This document shows positions 1-11,221 of a stretch of 64,000 nt of DNA, piece by piece. Source of the DNA: Norana najaformis (Eukaryota > Annelida > Clitellata > Crassiclitellata > Hormogastridae); the NCBI GenBank assembly GCA_964023275.1, contig OZ029916.1, positions 44,678,080 through 44,742,079 of the forward strand. The letters run 5' to 3'. The notes under the pieces are model-generated. The model was not told the DNA's origin, did no database searches, and saw only the letters and a list, made by a program, of their open reading frames with translations. The position numbers and the translations under genes are program-made. Within the stretch, counting starts at the first letter, position 1, and each line of letters begins with the position of its first letter.

Positions 1-290
1 AAGCTAGTCCACCAGCTCATCTGCTCTTAATTCCTCGCAATCTCTGTGCAGGCCATTCGCTCAAAGCTTAAAAAGTTCCTATTCAACAAATTATACGAGT
101 CCATCCTGATCCCTTTTCTCCTTATCTGTCTTGCTGCTCGAATTCTCGACACCAGCCGCCGTAGACATCTGATCGTCTGCTTTTGGTTTTTTTTTGACTC
201 AGCGCCTGTGAATTGAATGATTCCAGTGACTTACTGTAGCTTTTTTGGGCGCTGAAGAATTTTTGAAATTTCGATTACGATTATATTTGA
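1..290 (+). mobile_element. CR1-like LINE (family A) 3' end
   Basis: A degraded C-terminal reverse transcriptase tail (AIRSKLKKFLFNKLYES) is followed by the family's 3' region with GAGCGCCTGTGAAT, a gggcgctgaag core and GATTACG-type tail repeats. The same order recurs in at least ten places in the window. It is cut by the window edge. Confidence 0.75.
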
Positions 291-574
291 TCTGCTATTG
301 TATGTGTTTTCATTGACCCCTATCTACCGATCAGTAGTTTCCATAGTTTATCACCATCTTACAACAACAACAACAATAATAATAAGCAGCTTCTAATGCG
401 ACGGTGTCCAATGCACAAGGCATCAACCGATGGCGCACCAAAGCCAAGCCACAATAAGGTAAGTATCTGCGGGACTAGTGATGCAGACCTTACTTTATCT
501 CGTTTTACATACACTGCCATCGATTAAGTTAAGTTCCCACAGTTTAACGACATCTTATGGAGTAAAAGGTCTTT

Positions 575-648
575 TTATTATTATTATTATTATTATTATT
601 GTTATTGTTGTTGTTATTGTTATAATAATAATAATAATAATAATAATA

Positions 649-693
<45 letters not shown>
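575..693. repeat. (TTA)n/(TAA)n microsatellite, hairpin-forming
   Basis: A TTA run, a TAA run and another TTA run lie head to head and could fold on themselves. Confidence 0.85.
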
Positions 694-696
<3 letters not shown>

Positions 697-814
697 AGAC
701 TTTTATAACGCGCGCAATTAACAACAGCCTCAAAGGCGCCTGCAACAACCTTAAAAAGTCCTACCAGGTAATATCGAGTAAAATTATGGGTTAAAAGGAT
801 TGCTTAACAATCGA

Positions 815-920
815 TTAGTAATTCCAATGTTTAACGACAGCTTATGGCATCAAGGGCCGTTGCCGTCGCCCTACTTTATCCAGGCTTGGGACTGGCACTA
901 CCCCCAAACAATGCAGTGGC
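815..920 (+). repeat. Dispersed repeat M
   Basis: Contains CCAATGTTTAACGACA, GGGCCGTTGCCGTCGCCCT and TATCCAGGCTTGGGACTGGC, a block found seven times in the window. No coding or tRNA head is visible, so the class is unknown. Confidence 0.65.
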
Positions 921-1099
921 GAAGTTTAAAAACGCAGCTGGCGAATGTATAGCGGTGATCAAGAGCATTTTAAAGGTGTCTAATGACGGCACTGACTATA
1001 TATAATTCGGTGTTAACGACATCTTACGACAGCCAGGTCCGTTGACGTCGACTATGACTTATCATACATTTTAACAGTATTTCACAATTGCAACAAACC

Positions 1100-1222
1100 G
1101 AATAGTAGTAGTAGTTTCAATGTTTAACGACAGCTTATAGCAACAAAGGCCGTTGCCGTCGCCCTCCTCCTTTATCCAGGCTTGGGACTGGCACTACCCC
1201 AAATAAGGCAGTGGCGGAGGAT
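1100..1222 (+). repeat. Dispersed repeat M
   Basis: Same block as 815-920, ending AAGGCAGTGGCGGAG. Confidence 0.65.
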
Positions 1223-1572
1223 GTTAGAGTTTCTAATTTATGCAGTTATTTATTACATTTTCTGGGTGTTTAGTCAAGTTGTGTATAGGTTTGTATGGCA
1301 ATTTATGTTGTAGTTTCATGGCAAGTAAATTCAGGATTTTGTTAAAGGCATTTTTAATGTTTATGTCAAATAGTTTTTGTTTCTTGGCCGAAAGTTAATT
1401 TTGTAAGCCCTATAGTGTTGGAGCACGGTTTTTTTATATTCTTTAGGAAAACGGGTATAGTTACATTCTGCATTTTTTTAGTTGGGCTACGCATAGGTTT
1501 ACTTCGTAAATTGTGGAGTGTAGTTAAAGTTTTGTAAGTGTTTCACGGTAAACTTACCGGGTGTTGTTACAG

Positions 1573-1701
1573 ATTGTATGAGAGCCATGGTTTGCCTCCT
1601 CCGATCAGCTTTTCTGTCTGGCTCTTCTTTGGTCTTCCTCACGCCATCCTCTGCTTCTCTCTGACACTCCTCTGGCTGCAACTCTTCTACCTTGGATGGA
1701 G
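1573..1701 (+). CDS. SLC13A2/3/5-like: SLC13 gene A, exon a (129 bp)
   Basis: Encodes YESHGLPPPISFSVW and then a hydrophobic helix ending FYLGW. It has an acceptor ACAG before 1573 and a GTAAGT donor at 1702. It has the same length and phase as gene B exon 17680-17808. Confidence 0.85.
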
Positions 1702-1931
1702 GTAAGTCAGCCTCACCTCCAATTATATCTATGACACTTCTACCTCTCTGCAGTGTATGTAATCAGAAACGTGTGTAGTTCACGTTCAATGAAGCTCATT
1801 TGTACTCCCGACTTAAGAAGAAGAGAGTGGAGAAGGAGGAGGAGGAGAAGGAGGAGAAGGAGGAGGAGGAGCATAAGGAGGAGGAGAACAAGGAGGAGGA
1901 GGAAGAGGAGCATAAGGAGGATGAGAACAAG

Positions 1932-1966
<35 letters not shown>

Positions 1967-4900
1967 GGATGACGAGGAGAAGGACGACGAGGAGGACGAG
2001 GAGGACGAAGAGGACGAGGAGGAGTAGGGGAAAGGGTTGAAGGAAGAGACGAATGATAAGGACGAGCAGGAAAAGAAAGAGGAGGAATAAAAGATGAATG
2101 AGAAGCGCCTAAAGGCAACCATCAGAGGCAGCCAAGTGTAGAAAGTGTTGGCGACTTCATTTTCTCAGCCTCGGCGTACGACGGCGGGTGGCAATGATTA
2201 GCGTACTGGACAATCAACCCAGAGGTTGAGGCTTCAAATCTCAACCAGAGCAAAAAGATACCTGCTCCACTTGCGCCCCTAGCGAACTCAGCTATAAAAC
2301 AAGTACACATGGTTGGTGAGAAGATCAGAGGGCTAGTCGTCCGCCTTGATATGCTGAGGCTAAGAAACTGATGTCGCTTTATATCTACGACGGCATCTCG
2401 GGATTCCCTTTTTCTCTTCTCTTGGTTGTGAATTAAAGATTTGTATTAGTTTCCAATGTTTAATAAGGAAACTCATTTATACTCCTGACTTGTGGCATCA
2501 AAGGCCGTTGACGTCGACTGGGAAAAGATTTGTACAGTTCTCACTTTTTACATGACTGTAAATAGCGATTAAACGCAGCTGATAAATAAAATATATAGCA
2601 ACAGTTGATAGCGTTTAAAGGGTGTCTAATATGAACAATGCGGTTCTAATGTTTTGCGAAATCGTGTGACTGCCAAGGCAGTTGAAGTCGACTTTACCCG
2701 ACAGTCGTGATCTAAATGTGTCCACTGGCGATTATTAGTAGTTTCCAATGTTTAACGACATCTTATGGCATCACAGGCCGTTGACGTCGATTAGGAAAAT
2801 AGTTGTACAGTTCTCACTACCTATACGCTTGCAACTGGCGATTGTAGTTCCTCAGTTTAACGACAGCTTATGGCATCAAAGGCCATTGCCGTCGCCCTCC
2901 TCCTTTATCCAGGCTTGGGACTGGCACTACCCCCAAACAAGGCAGTGGCGGAGTTGCAACTGGCGATTAAATATGGCTGACAAGTATTATAGCAACATTT
3001 GATAGCGTTTTAAGGGTGTCTAATAGGAACAATGTACATATAAAATTTTGCGAAATCTGGTGGCTACCAAGGCAGTTGAAGTCGACCTTTTTACCCTACT
3101 GTCGTGTCTAAATCCTTCCACTGGCGATTAGTAGTAGTTTTCAATGTTTAACGACATCTTATGGCATCAAAAGCCGTTGACGTCGGTCTCCTCCTTTATC
3201 CAGGCTTGGGACTGGCACCACCAAATTACGGCAGTTATTTATTTATTTATTTAGCGTATGCAGTTCGCGCTAAGCCAGCATGCAGCAGCCTCATCAGCAA
3301 CATGGAGTGCGGATAGACCGCCCGGGAAACTAGTTATTGTACAGACATCAACAATGTGGGACATAGTTTGGATTTCTCCACAGCTGCAGAAAGGGGAGGT
3401 AGCCTGCTTCCATCGAACCTGATTCGCCGCACAGCGGCCCTGACCGGTTCTGAACTGGTTCAGAGTAGACCAGAGGCGACGTGGCAAGGTGAAACCAGGG
3501 GGCCAGACAGATGGCACGGACACGAGGGAATGGTTTACAACATCAGTTGCAGACCACTCGGAACTCCAGACCGAATTAGCTGTCATGTCCACTGGTGAAT
3601 TCAGCCACACAGGCCGTCTCGACGGTAGACGCACAGTTGGATGGAGTGCGATATCAGCGTTCAGCGGGAGACTGTCATTCAGTTGGACTTTAGCGAGTAG
3701 TCTCGCCGTCGCCTCCTGTCTTCTGAGATGTGGTGGAGGGATGTTACATAGGACCGGAAGCCACGGCAGAGGGGTGGGACGAAGTGTGCCGGAGATGATG
3801 CGCATTGATGTGTTCAGCTCTACGTCAAGCAGGTGCGTGTGGCTTGAGCGAGCCCAGACAGGTGCACAATACTCAGCTGTTGAGTAGCACAGGGCCAGTG
3901 CTGAACTGCGCAGGGTCTGGGCATTGGCTCCCCAACTTGAGCCGGCAAGTTTGCCTAGAAGGTTGTTACGAGTACCAACCTTGGCCGCAGTTTTCTTCAT
4001 GTGCTCGTGATAAGTCAATGACCTGTCCAGGGTCACACCCAGGTATACCGGGTACGGCTCATGTCTGATGTGCTGCCCGTGGAGGTAGATTCTCAGCTCT
4101 CGATTGGCCTGAGCATTGTAGAGATGAAAGGCGCAGGAGACTGTCTTGGTTACACTTGGTTGGAGTCGCCACATCTTAAAGTACCCCACCAGCCGCTCAA
4201 CGTCCGCGTTCAGCACCTCTTCCACTTCCTCCAGAGTTTTACGTTGCACCCCCAGGGCGATGTCATCAGCATACGCAAATTTACGAGATTGCGTTGTTGG
4301 GAGGTCATTGACATAGATGTTGAAAAGGCATGGTGATAAGACCGAGCCCTGGGGGAGCCCATTGAGTTGGGTTCTCCACGAGCTGATCCTGTCGCCCAGG
4401 TGCACCCGAAAGCGTCTGTTTCTGAGGAAGACCACTATCATCTCCGTGAACCACGTTGGGAATGCCTTTGAGATCTTCAGCAGCAGCCCCGTGTGCCAAA
4501 CAGTGGGGTGTTAGCTAAAGATTTCGCACCGCAGTTGAGTTTTATATTACTTTCGCAATTCTTTCTGATCGTCATATGTATTTGTTGCATCGTTGCGGTC
4601 AAAAAACTGTGGACAACAGAGAAAATTTAGTTTCTTTTGTGTTTTTCGCTGAAGAAACAAATTTGTTGAGGTCTGAATTTGTTTATCAGATCGTTTTGCT
4701 TCTGCTGCGTTAAGGATCACACGACAGAAAACTCCGATGGCATCAAAAAAGTCATTCGATCCGAATATGACTCATTAGGACCCATCAGGTTCTCATTTTA
4801 AATAAATAAATAAATAATTAATTTAATTTATTAACTCAATAAATAAATATTTCAATTTTCTAACTAATTATTTAATTAAAATTATTTAATTAATTTATTT

Positions 4901-7900
4901 ATTTTGTTTTAATGAATCGATTAATCAAGTAATCAGTTAATCAATCAATTAACTGATTAATTAGTTAATTAATTAACTTACAGCTTACTTAGAACACAAT
5001 TACATGACCTGTTACGAACATAACAAAGTAACCTGAGGTTTTGCGTTACTGTTTCCTCGTAAATGCAACAAGTTACTTTTTAAAATTAACTACTTAATTA
5101 ACTTATTTATTTCTCAGTGGGTGGTCCGAGGCTTTGGATTTCTCGGCCTCTTTCTGTCTGTTCTGCAAGTTTTTATATGTAATTTGGGGCAAATATCTCA
5201 ACTTTCGCTTTTCTTGACCTTCATGACCTGTCTTTCGGTTTCTGCTGGTTCTCTCCAATCGACTGTGATTTTGCCTAAAAGTTGCCATTTGTTTGATGCC
5301 TTTTGGCGCTAGAGAAATTTCCGAATTAGATAAGATTATTAATTATTTAGTTATTCATTCACTCATTTGTTTATTGATTTGTTCTATCATTTATTATTCA
5401 TTAGTTCATTAATTATTAATTTATGTATTTCGTTAAGTGCACTAGGCGTCAGTTGTCAATTGCGTGAATTCAGGTGCTAGCGGTATATAAGTATCCGAAT
5501 GAGTGATTTTGAAGTTTTGCTGTCGTTGTTTTGTTGTGAATATATTATAGTTTTGCTGTGCGCGTTTACGAGTTTTGCTCTGGGTGTTTTGCAGTTTTGT
5601 AGCAAGTGTTTTGTAATTTTTCTGTGATTTTTCTGCAGTTTTGCTGAATATTCCACTCTCGTGATTTTCGTTTTGCTGGTCTTTCTCTGGTTCTTACGTG
5701 ATCCAGGAGCCTTCCGTGGATACAGCAGTCTCTTCAAGAAAGGGTAGCTACAGATAACACCCTCAGTCGCCACAGACATCAGTCTCTTCATTACCTCCTC
5801 CTGGTTCTAATGCTTCTATTCATGTAGCGCATTTTATGGTCAGGTGATATACGCACTTAATGACTTAATGACTCACTGACGCGTAAAACATCTTTTGTTT
5901 GCGCAAGGCATTAGTCGATGGTCGCTTCTCAAGTGAAACCGTTGCTAAAAACCATTATTGGTTGGACCAGTTCCAGGCGATGAACGCCTAATGACCACCT
6001 TTCCCACCTGTTATCCAGTTCCAGGCGATGACCACCTGATGACCACCTGATGACCACCTGTTATAAAACGCAGTCGTTTAGGTTAATTATGTAGACGTGG
6101 GTGCAACTCTGTTCGAAGCATATAAAGGAGCTAAATTATTTGTCATCATATATACACGTATACATGCATACTAATAAACTACATACATACATACCTGCAT
6201 ACATATATACACAGAAACAGACAGACAGAATGTCTGTCTATGTCTGTCTGCCTGTCTGTAACTCTGTCTGTCTGTATCTATGTACATACATACATACTTA
6301 CGTGCATGCATGCATAAGTACAGACAGACAGACAGACACGCGCACCCAAACAGACATAATGTAAAGTAAGATATACTGTAAAGTAAACTGCAGTTATTTT
6401 ATTGTAGTTTCGTAACAGATTGCGTTCCCGCCATCTTCGTCGCCATCTTTTTGTTTGTTTTTCCGGCAGAAGTTCCCCGAATGTTTTGTCTGAGAAAAAA
6501 AGGCGGCAAGTCTTTGATGTTCATTAATCACTTTGCAACACCAACTCATTAGTTTAGCGAAAGAAGAAAGAAAGGAAATAAGAGAGGATTTAAGGATGAA
6601 AAAGAAGGAAGAATAAAAGGAATGAATGAGTAAAATTATACTCATTCTTTCCTTTCGTTCCTCCTTCCTTTTATCCTTCATTCCTTCATTGTTTTACTCA
6701 TTATTTCCTTTCATTCTTCCTTCCTTAAATTCTCATTCAATAGGAAACGAATAAAGGATGAAAATGAACGAAGAATGAAAGGAAAGAATTAGTAAAATAA
6801 GGAACGAATAAAGGATGGGAGGTGAAGGAAAGGAATAACTGGGAAAGAACGAAGTATAAAAGAAGGAGGAAAAGTTTCTTAAGAACATTCATCATCAACA
6901 AGAACCATGGGCTCAGCGCCCGTAGGTGTCCGCTGCCGACTTCACCAAGTTCTTCCATCGTTCCCTGTCCATCGCCGTGTGACTCAGCTCATTAAGAACA
7001 TTATATGGTGTTAATTCACTGTTCTTTGTCCCGTGACCCTGAACTCAGGATTTTCTCTGCAACTATATCGTTCGAGGTATTAGGATACACCATGAATGAT
7101 CAATTTCGCATTGATCAGTAAATCAATCAGTGCCTAATATCGTCTTCGTGGTACCATCATTATGTATTCAGTTTGTTTTTTCTCGGCCTAGGGGCTTAAT
7201 TACTAAGTGCTAATTCCATTTTATACAATTATGCATAATTACATATATTGTGTAAAATAAGCAATTATGTGTAATGGAATGTATAATGAATATTCATTTT
7301 TCATGAATATGTACATATGTATAATTATTGATTGGTTGATCGCTTGTCATTCAAATAAGAAAAATGTGTCGTAATCAATCAATCACTCAATCATCAATTC
7401 ACTCGATCAATCAGTCAGTAAATCAATCAATCAATCAGTGAGTAAATCAATCAATCAATCAGTCAGTAAATCAATCAATCAGTCAGTAAATCAATCAATC
7501 AATCAATCAGTCAGTCAGTCAGTCAGTCAATCACGTGCGCTGTGTATGTTGTGCTCCGTGTAGAACCAGCGCAGAGATTTAAGCCTCTGTTGGAATGGAA
7601 CGACGTGTGCTCCCGATTTCCCTGGGGTCTCCTCATCATCCTCGGAGGAGGATTCGCCCTCGCCGAAGCCTGCGAGGTCTGGCAAATCTAGACAACTCTG
7701 CAACTGATATAGGCCTACAATAATAATGTGCATTACGCAAGTCGTATTATACAGGAAGTATACAATACGTGCGAATAGGTCCACTATTGTAATCGCATAG
7801 TAACTGACATAGTGAAGGCAATGTAAGGTAAGATAATGTGATGTAAGCTAAGTACAGGCAAGGTAAAGGAAGGAAAGAAAAGGCAAGGTACATGTGAGGT

Positions 7901-8781
7901 ATGTAAATAAGATTAGGTGGGTTAATAAAGGTGAGGCAAGGTAAATGTAAGTAGGGAAAAGTACGGTATTCAAAGTAACGTGAAGTAAGGAAATGTTAGG
8001 TAAACACAAGCTGGAGTAGGGCAGGGTAAGGTAAGCTAAGGTAGGGTACGGTAGTGTGGGGTATCACTGGGCAAAGCAAAATTAGAGTTTTATCCATTTA
8101 TTATGAGCCGTTAGATCGCTTGCTTGGAGTTTATCAAATGCAACATGAGAACTGGACTACCTTTTGGTTCCGAGCATGAGTGGAGATCAGATCTCAGGTG
8201 GAAAAGAGGTGGATAAGAAGTGGACAACAGATGGACAACAGATGGACAACAGATGGACAACAGATAGACAACAGATGGACAACAAATGGACAACAAATGG
8301 ACAACAGATGGTCAAAAAGTAAACAACATATGGGCAATAAGTAGACAACAGATGGACAACAGATGGACAACAGATGGACAATAAGTAGGGCCTATACAGC
8401 ATGCCAACAGCAGGTGGACCTCAAATGGGCAAAAGACGGATAACAGGTGCTGCGCCTCAGTGTTTCATTTCTAGACTCCACCTATGGCAGCATGCCTTTC
8501 GTTTAAGGAAGCTCGTTCACTTAGCAAAAGCTGAGTGAGGTTCGATCCCTCGTGTGTTCGTCTGTAGATATCCGGTCTGTCACGCGTGATTGGCAACCAG
8601 TTGCAGTCGTTGGCTACACTTCCGTCTTGGGTCATGGTCCTCCTCATCGTCATCATCGTCGCTCTACTGACCGAAGTCACGTCAAACACAGCCATAGCCA
8701 CCCTCGTCATTCCGATCCTCTGCCAAATGGTATGATTATTATGATTATTATTATTATTATTAATTATTATTATTATTATTA

Positions 8782-8816
<35 letters not shown>

Positions 8817-8892
8817 TACTAACTAATTATTATTATTATCATTATTGTTAACTTATTATTATTATTATTACTAACTTATTATTATTACTAAC

Positions 8893-8951
<59 letters not shown>

Positions 8952-10111
8952 CAAACATTTATAACGCGCCCAATTAACAACAGCGTCAAAGGCGCGTGCA
9001 ACGACCCTCAAAAAGTCCTACCGAGTAATATCGAGTAATATCATGGTTTATAGATCAATAGAAATGCACAGAAATCGAGGCAGACCCATTAAACAGGTAA
9101 GTTTTAAGCTTCTTTTTTAAAACTTGTTATTGGAAGAGTGTTACCTTTGATGGTAGTCGGTAAGGCATTCCACACTGTGGGGCAAGAGTAACAAAATCCA
9201 CGAGAGCCAAATGTAATGTAAATCTTTGGAACTATGAGATTTCTGTTGGTCGCAGAACGTAAGCAGGATCGACCAGGAACTGTCGCAACCTATAGGTCTT
9301 CCTACAGATCTCTCACGGCTTACTGTTGCTTATATGTGTCGCTGTCTGTCTGTCTGCCTGTCTGTCTGCCTGTCTGCCTGTCTGCCTGCCTGTCTGTCTG
9401 CCTGTCTGCCTGTCTGTCTGTCTATCTGTCTGTCTGTCCTCTCTCAGTTTCATTCGATTCGTATGAGTGTATCTGTCTTTACATCTCTCCGTCTGTCTCC
9501 GTTTCTGTATTTGTCTCATTTTGTCCTTCTGAGTGTATCTTTCATTTATTCAACGTGAATTGTGTCAGGCAAAGAACGTCAACGTTAACCCACTCTATTT
9601 GACATTGCCTGCTGCCTTGGCAACCTCCTACGCGTTCATGTTGCCTGTGGCAACTGGGGTCAATGCGGTCGTGTTCTCCTATGGCAACCTCACAGTTCTT
9701 GACATGGTAAGCTTCTTCTAGGTCACCTAACTTATCTTAATAAATTTACATGACATGAAATGACACGACATACAACCTGCGACGCGAGCTTCTTCTTATC
9801 TCGTTGCATCTGGGTTTCTGGCCATTCTTTTGATCGTGGTTTTGTTTTATTTGGACGGGAGCACCCTTTAATTAGTTTTCTTAAATTAGCGCTACACAAA
9901 TTTTCACTTATGATTACGATTACATTACAGTGCTTTGTAAAGGTTTTGTTTCAACCTTCAGGTGAAGGCTGGCTTTATGATGAACGTGGCCTGTATCCTA
10001 GTCGTAACTTTTGGAATTCACTCCTGGGGTCGGCTGGTCTTTGACCTTGAACTTCTGCCGTGGGCGAATATGAACCTCACGGAAACCACTATCGAACCAG
10101 GGAGAACTTAG
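1573..10111 (+). CDS. SLC13A2/3/5-like: SLC13 gene A, sodium/carboxylate cotransporter, 3' part (7 coding exons)
   Basis: This is the C-terminal half of a plasma-membrane transporter of the SLC13 family, which moves di- and tricarboxylates or sulfate with sodium. Coding exons are 1573-1701, 5639-5743, 6408-6505, 7564-7676, 8568-8729, 9569-9706 and 9962-10111. Joined, they stay in one frame and align exon for exon with gene B downstream. The second family signature is visible as LLTEVTSNTAIATL, with the SNT motif that helps bind sodium and carboxylate. The C-terminus ends shortly after a possible N-glycosylation site (NLT), as is usual in this family. The N-terminal half, including the first SNT motif, must lie left of the window. 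A candidate poly(A) signal is at 10366-10371. The donor after 6505 is GC, not GT. The SNT motifs resemble the dicarboxylate/citrate branch, but substrate is an inference. Confidence 0.87.
1825..2030. repeat. (GGA)n-rich purine tract
   Basis: About 200 bases of GGA/GAG/GAC repeats on the plus strand, in gene A intron. Confidence 0.85.
2125..2420. mobile_element. SINE family 1, inverted fragments
   Basis: A plus-strand copy (about 2185-2390) has a tRNA-like head (GATTAGCGTACTGGAC and GAGGTTGAGGCTTCAAATCT) and a body shared with 27540, 28290 and 53228. A second fragment in the opposite orientation precedes it. Confidence 0.55.
2600..3235 (+). repeat. Dispersed repeat M, locally duplicated cluster
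   Basis: Three M blocks (2740-2860, 2845-2960, 3135-3235) plus a spacer with GATAGCGTTT, AGGGTGTCTAAT and CCAAGGCAGTTGAAGTCGAC at both 2610-2695 and 3000-3085, so the M unit is part of a longer tandem duplication. The Jockey-like LINE at 3236 abuts or interrupts the third block. Confidence 0.6.
3236..4505 (-). mobile_element. Jockey-like non-LTR retrotransposon, 5'-truncated, reverse transcriptase C-terminal half
   Basis: An open frame of about 415 codons on the minus strand encodes the second half of a reverse transcriptase. GLPQGSVLSPCLFNIYVNDL and FAYADDIAL are the palm motifs with the catalytic DD. A CxC...H...C cluster near the C-terminus (SPFCSCGEIQTMSHIVDVC) is common in Jockey-type elements. 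The 5' end breaks off inside the RT at about 4505 (LLLKISKAFPTWFTE), and the 3' end has a (TAAA)n tail at 3236-3255. The intact frame suggests a recent insertion. Confidence 0.88.
5639..5743 (+). CDS. SLC13A2/3/5-like: SLC13 gene A, exon b (105 bp)
   Basis: Encodes FAEYSTLVIFVLLVFLWF followed by RDPGAFRGYSSLFKK. Acceptor TTCTGCAG, donor GTAGCT. Same length as gene B exon 19641-19745. Confidence 0.85.
6408..6505 (+). CDS. SLC13A2/3/5-like: SLC13 gene A, exon c (98 bp, GC donor)
   Basis: Encodes VTDCVPAIFVAIFLFVFP, a transmembrane helix matching VTDAVPAIFVSILLFAFP in gene B. There is no GT donor in the right phase. GCAAGT at 6506 gives an exon of exactly 98 bp, the length of gene B exon 20362-20459, and joins in frame to 7564. 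Confidence 0.8.
6897..7000 (-). mobile_element. LINE 3' fragment
   Basis: Matches 59826-59930 on the same strand over GGGCTCAGCGCCC(G/A)TAGGTGTCCG and following bases. It is a short relic of the same non-LTR element. Confidence 0.5.
7370..7533. repeat. (TCAA)n/(GTCA)n microsatellite
   Basis: Runs of TCAATCAA and CAGTCAGT up to 30 bases before the acceptor of gene A exon d. Confidence 0.8.
7564..7676 (+). CDS. SLC13A2/3/5-like: SLC13 gene A, exon d (113 bp)
   Basis: Encodes KPLLEWNDVCSRFPWGLLII and then LGGGFALAEACE. Acceptor GTGTAG, donor GTCTGG. It is 12 bp shorter than its gene B counterpart (20883-21007), a loss of four residues near its start. Confidence 0.82.
8205..8390. repeat. 11-bp minisatellite
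   Basis: Unit GATGGACAACA with few changes, about 15 copies, in gene A intron. Confidence 0.8.
8568..8729 (+). CDS. SLC13A2/3/5-like: SLC13 gene A, exon e with second SNT motif (162 bp)
   Basis: Encodes ISGLSRVIGNQLQSL and then VALLTEVTSNTAIATLVIP, the second sodium/carboxylate-binding hairpin signature. An (ATT)n microsatellite follows directly after the donor. Confidence 0.88.
8732..8950. repeat. (ATT)n microsatellite at gene A exon e donor
   Basis: Starts within three bases of the donor at 8730 and runs about 215 bases with ACTAACTT interruptions. Confidence 0.85.
9336..9440. repeat. (TCTG/CCTG)n microsatellite
   Basis: TCTG and CCTG units in gene A intron. Confidence 0.85.
9569..9706 (+). 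CDS. SLC13A2/3/5-like: SLC13 gene A, exon f (138 bp)
   Basis: Encodes NPLYLTLPAALATSYAFMLP and then VATGVNAVVFSYGNLTVLDM. It ends in a GTAAGC donor with no repeat array, unlike the homologous donor of gene B at 23545. Confidence 0.88.
9962..10111 (+). CDS. SLC13A2/3/5-like: SLC13 gene A, terminal exon (150 bp)
   Basis: Encodes VKAGFMMNVACILVVTFGIH and a short hydrophilic tail with NLT, ending at TAG 10109-10111. The final helix and extracellular glycosylated tail fit SLC13 topology. Confidence 0.87.
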   Translation: MKAGFMMNVACILVVTFGIHSWGRLVFDLELLPWANMNLTETTIEPGRT

Positions 10112-10189
10112 CGAATGAAAACGAAGAACGGAGATCTTCATTAAGTTAAATTTACTAGCGACGATTTATAGCGATATGTATGCAAGTTT

Positions 10190-10260
10190 ACCGTTGAAAA
10201 ATGAGCAAGGTCGAGGTCATACATTCGCTATATAAAACTGTGTACATTTAAATTTACACC
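10190..10260 (+). mobile_element. SINE family 3 tail relic
   Basis: AATGAGCAAGGTCGAGGTCA and TCGCTATATAAAACTG match the 3' end of the copy at 63745-64000. Confidence 0.55.
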
Positions 10261-10365
10261 TACCGCGATCATATACCTTAACGTGAACGATCTGACTGTG
10301 ATTATACTATCTCAGTAGAGATTACACTATTGCGATAGGCGTAAGTTCGATCTGACTACTTACTA

Positions 10366-10371
10366 AATAAA
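10366..10371 (+). terminator. Candidate poly(A) signal of SLC13 gene A
   Basis: AATAAA lies about 255 bases after the gene A stop codon, the first good hexamer downstream of it. Confidence 0.45.
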
Positions 10372-10641
10372 AAACACTGTAGTGGCGCTAAAGTATTAAG
10401 TTACGTGCTATATAAATTATGTTTCAATTACTGTGGTTAAAATGATGCAGTACTACTCAGCTGGTTATATGAACATCAAGTGTTCTCTTACAATTGATGT
10501 CATGTGCTGTAATGTAATTGCAATTGTATTCGCGAATTTGTATAGCGGCACCTGATGAGAAATTAACACAGGTGCTTCAGTGTAAAGTAATGTAACGCAA
10601 TTTAAAATGCCGAAATTTTTTAATGCCATCTCTCTTCTGTA

Positions 10642-10840
10642 TCTATTTGTATGTCTGTGTGTGTTTGTCTGTGTGTCTGTGTGTGTTTGTCTGTGTGTCT
10701 GTCTGTGCCTGTCTGTGTGTGTTTGTCTGTGTCTGTCTGTGTGTGTCTGCGTGTCTATATGTCTGTCTGTGTGTATCTGTGTGTGTGTCTGTGTGTGTCT
10801 GTCTGTGTATCTGTGTGTCTGTCTCTATGTCTCTCTGTCT
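10642..10840. repeat. (TGTC/TGTG)n microsatellite
   Basis: GTCTGTGTGT-type repeats downstream of gene A. Confidence 0.85.
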
Positions 10841-10884
10841 CTAATGATAAGCATAAAACTGCAGAGCTGTGTGTAAGCCTTAAG

Positions 10885-10985
10885 GTCCATTAACAGCAAA
10901 CGTCTCGTGTGAGAACTGAACCCCCATACTCTGTATTACAAGTAAGCGCTCGACCACTCAGCCATTACACACGAGAACTCCGCAA
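10885..10985 (-). mobile_element. tRNA-like SINE head relic
   Basis: Minus strand: AATGGCTGAGTGGTCGAGCG and TATGGGGGTTCAGTTCTC give A- and B-box-like blocks spaced as in a tRNA. Confidence 0.4.
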
Positions 10986-11145
10986 GGAGACGGATGTCTT
11001 CTGTGAAAAGCTCGACTTCAGAAAAACATCGGTCTGCGCAGAAAAAGACACGGATTAAAACAACACAACACTTGAATGCGAAAAGATAGTCGACAAATCC
11101 GACAGATCTTTGACTGGAAAAAGATAAACTATAGTGTGTCTGTGT

Positions 11146-11221
11146 TTGAGTGTGTGTGTGCGTGTGCGTGCGTGTGTGCGTGTGCGTGTGTGTGTGTGTG
11201 CGTGCGTGTGTGTGTGTGTGA
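11146..11221. repeat. (TG)n microsatellite
   Basis: TG/CG dinucleotide run between genes A and B. Confidence 0.85.

Noticed and set aside
1753..2122. Arg-, Glu- or Ser-rich frames over the GGA tract
   Set aside because: Purine trinucleotide repeat read in different frames, inside a gene A intron.
5744..5820. Gene A exon c candidate just after exon b (VATDNTLS...)
   Set aside because: Only a weak resemblance to VTDAVPAIF. The true match with identical exon length is at 6408-6505.
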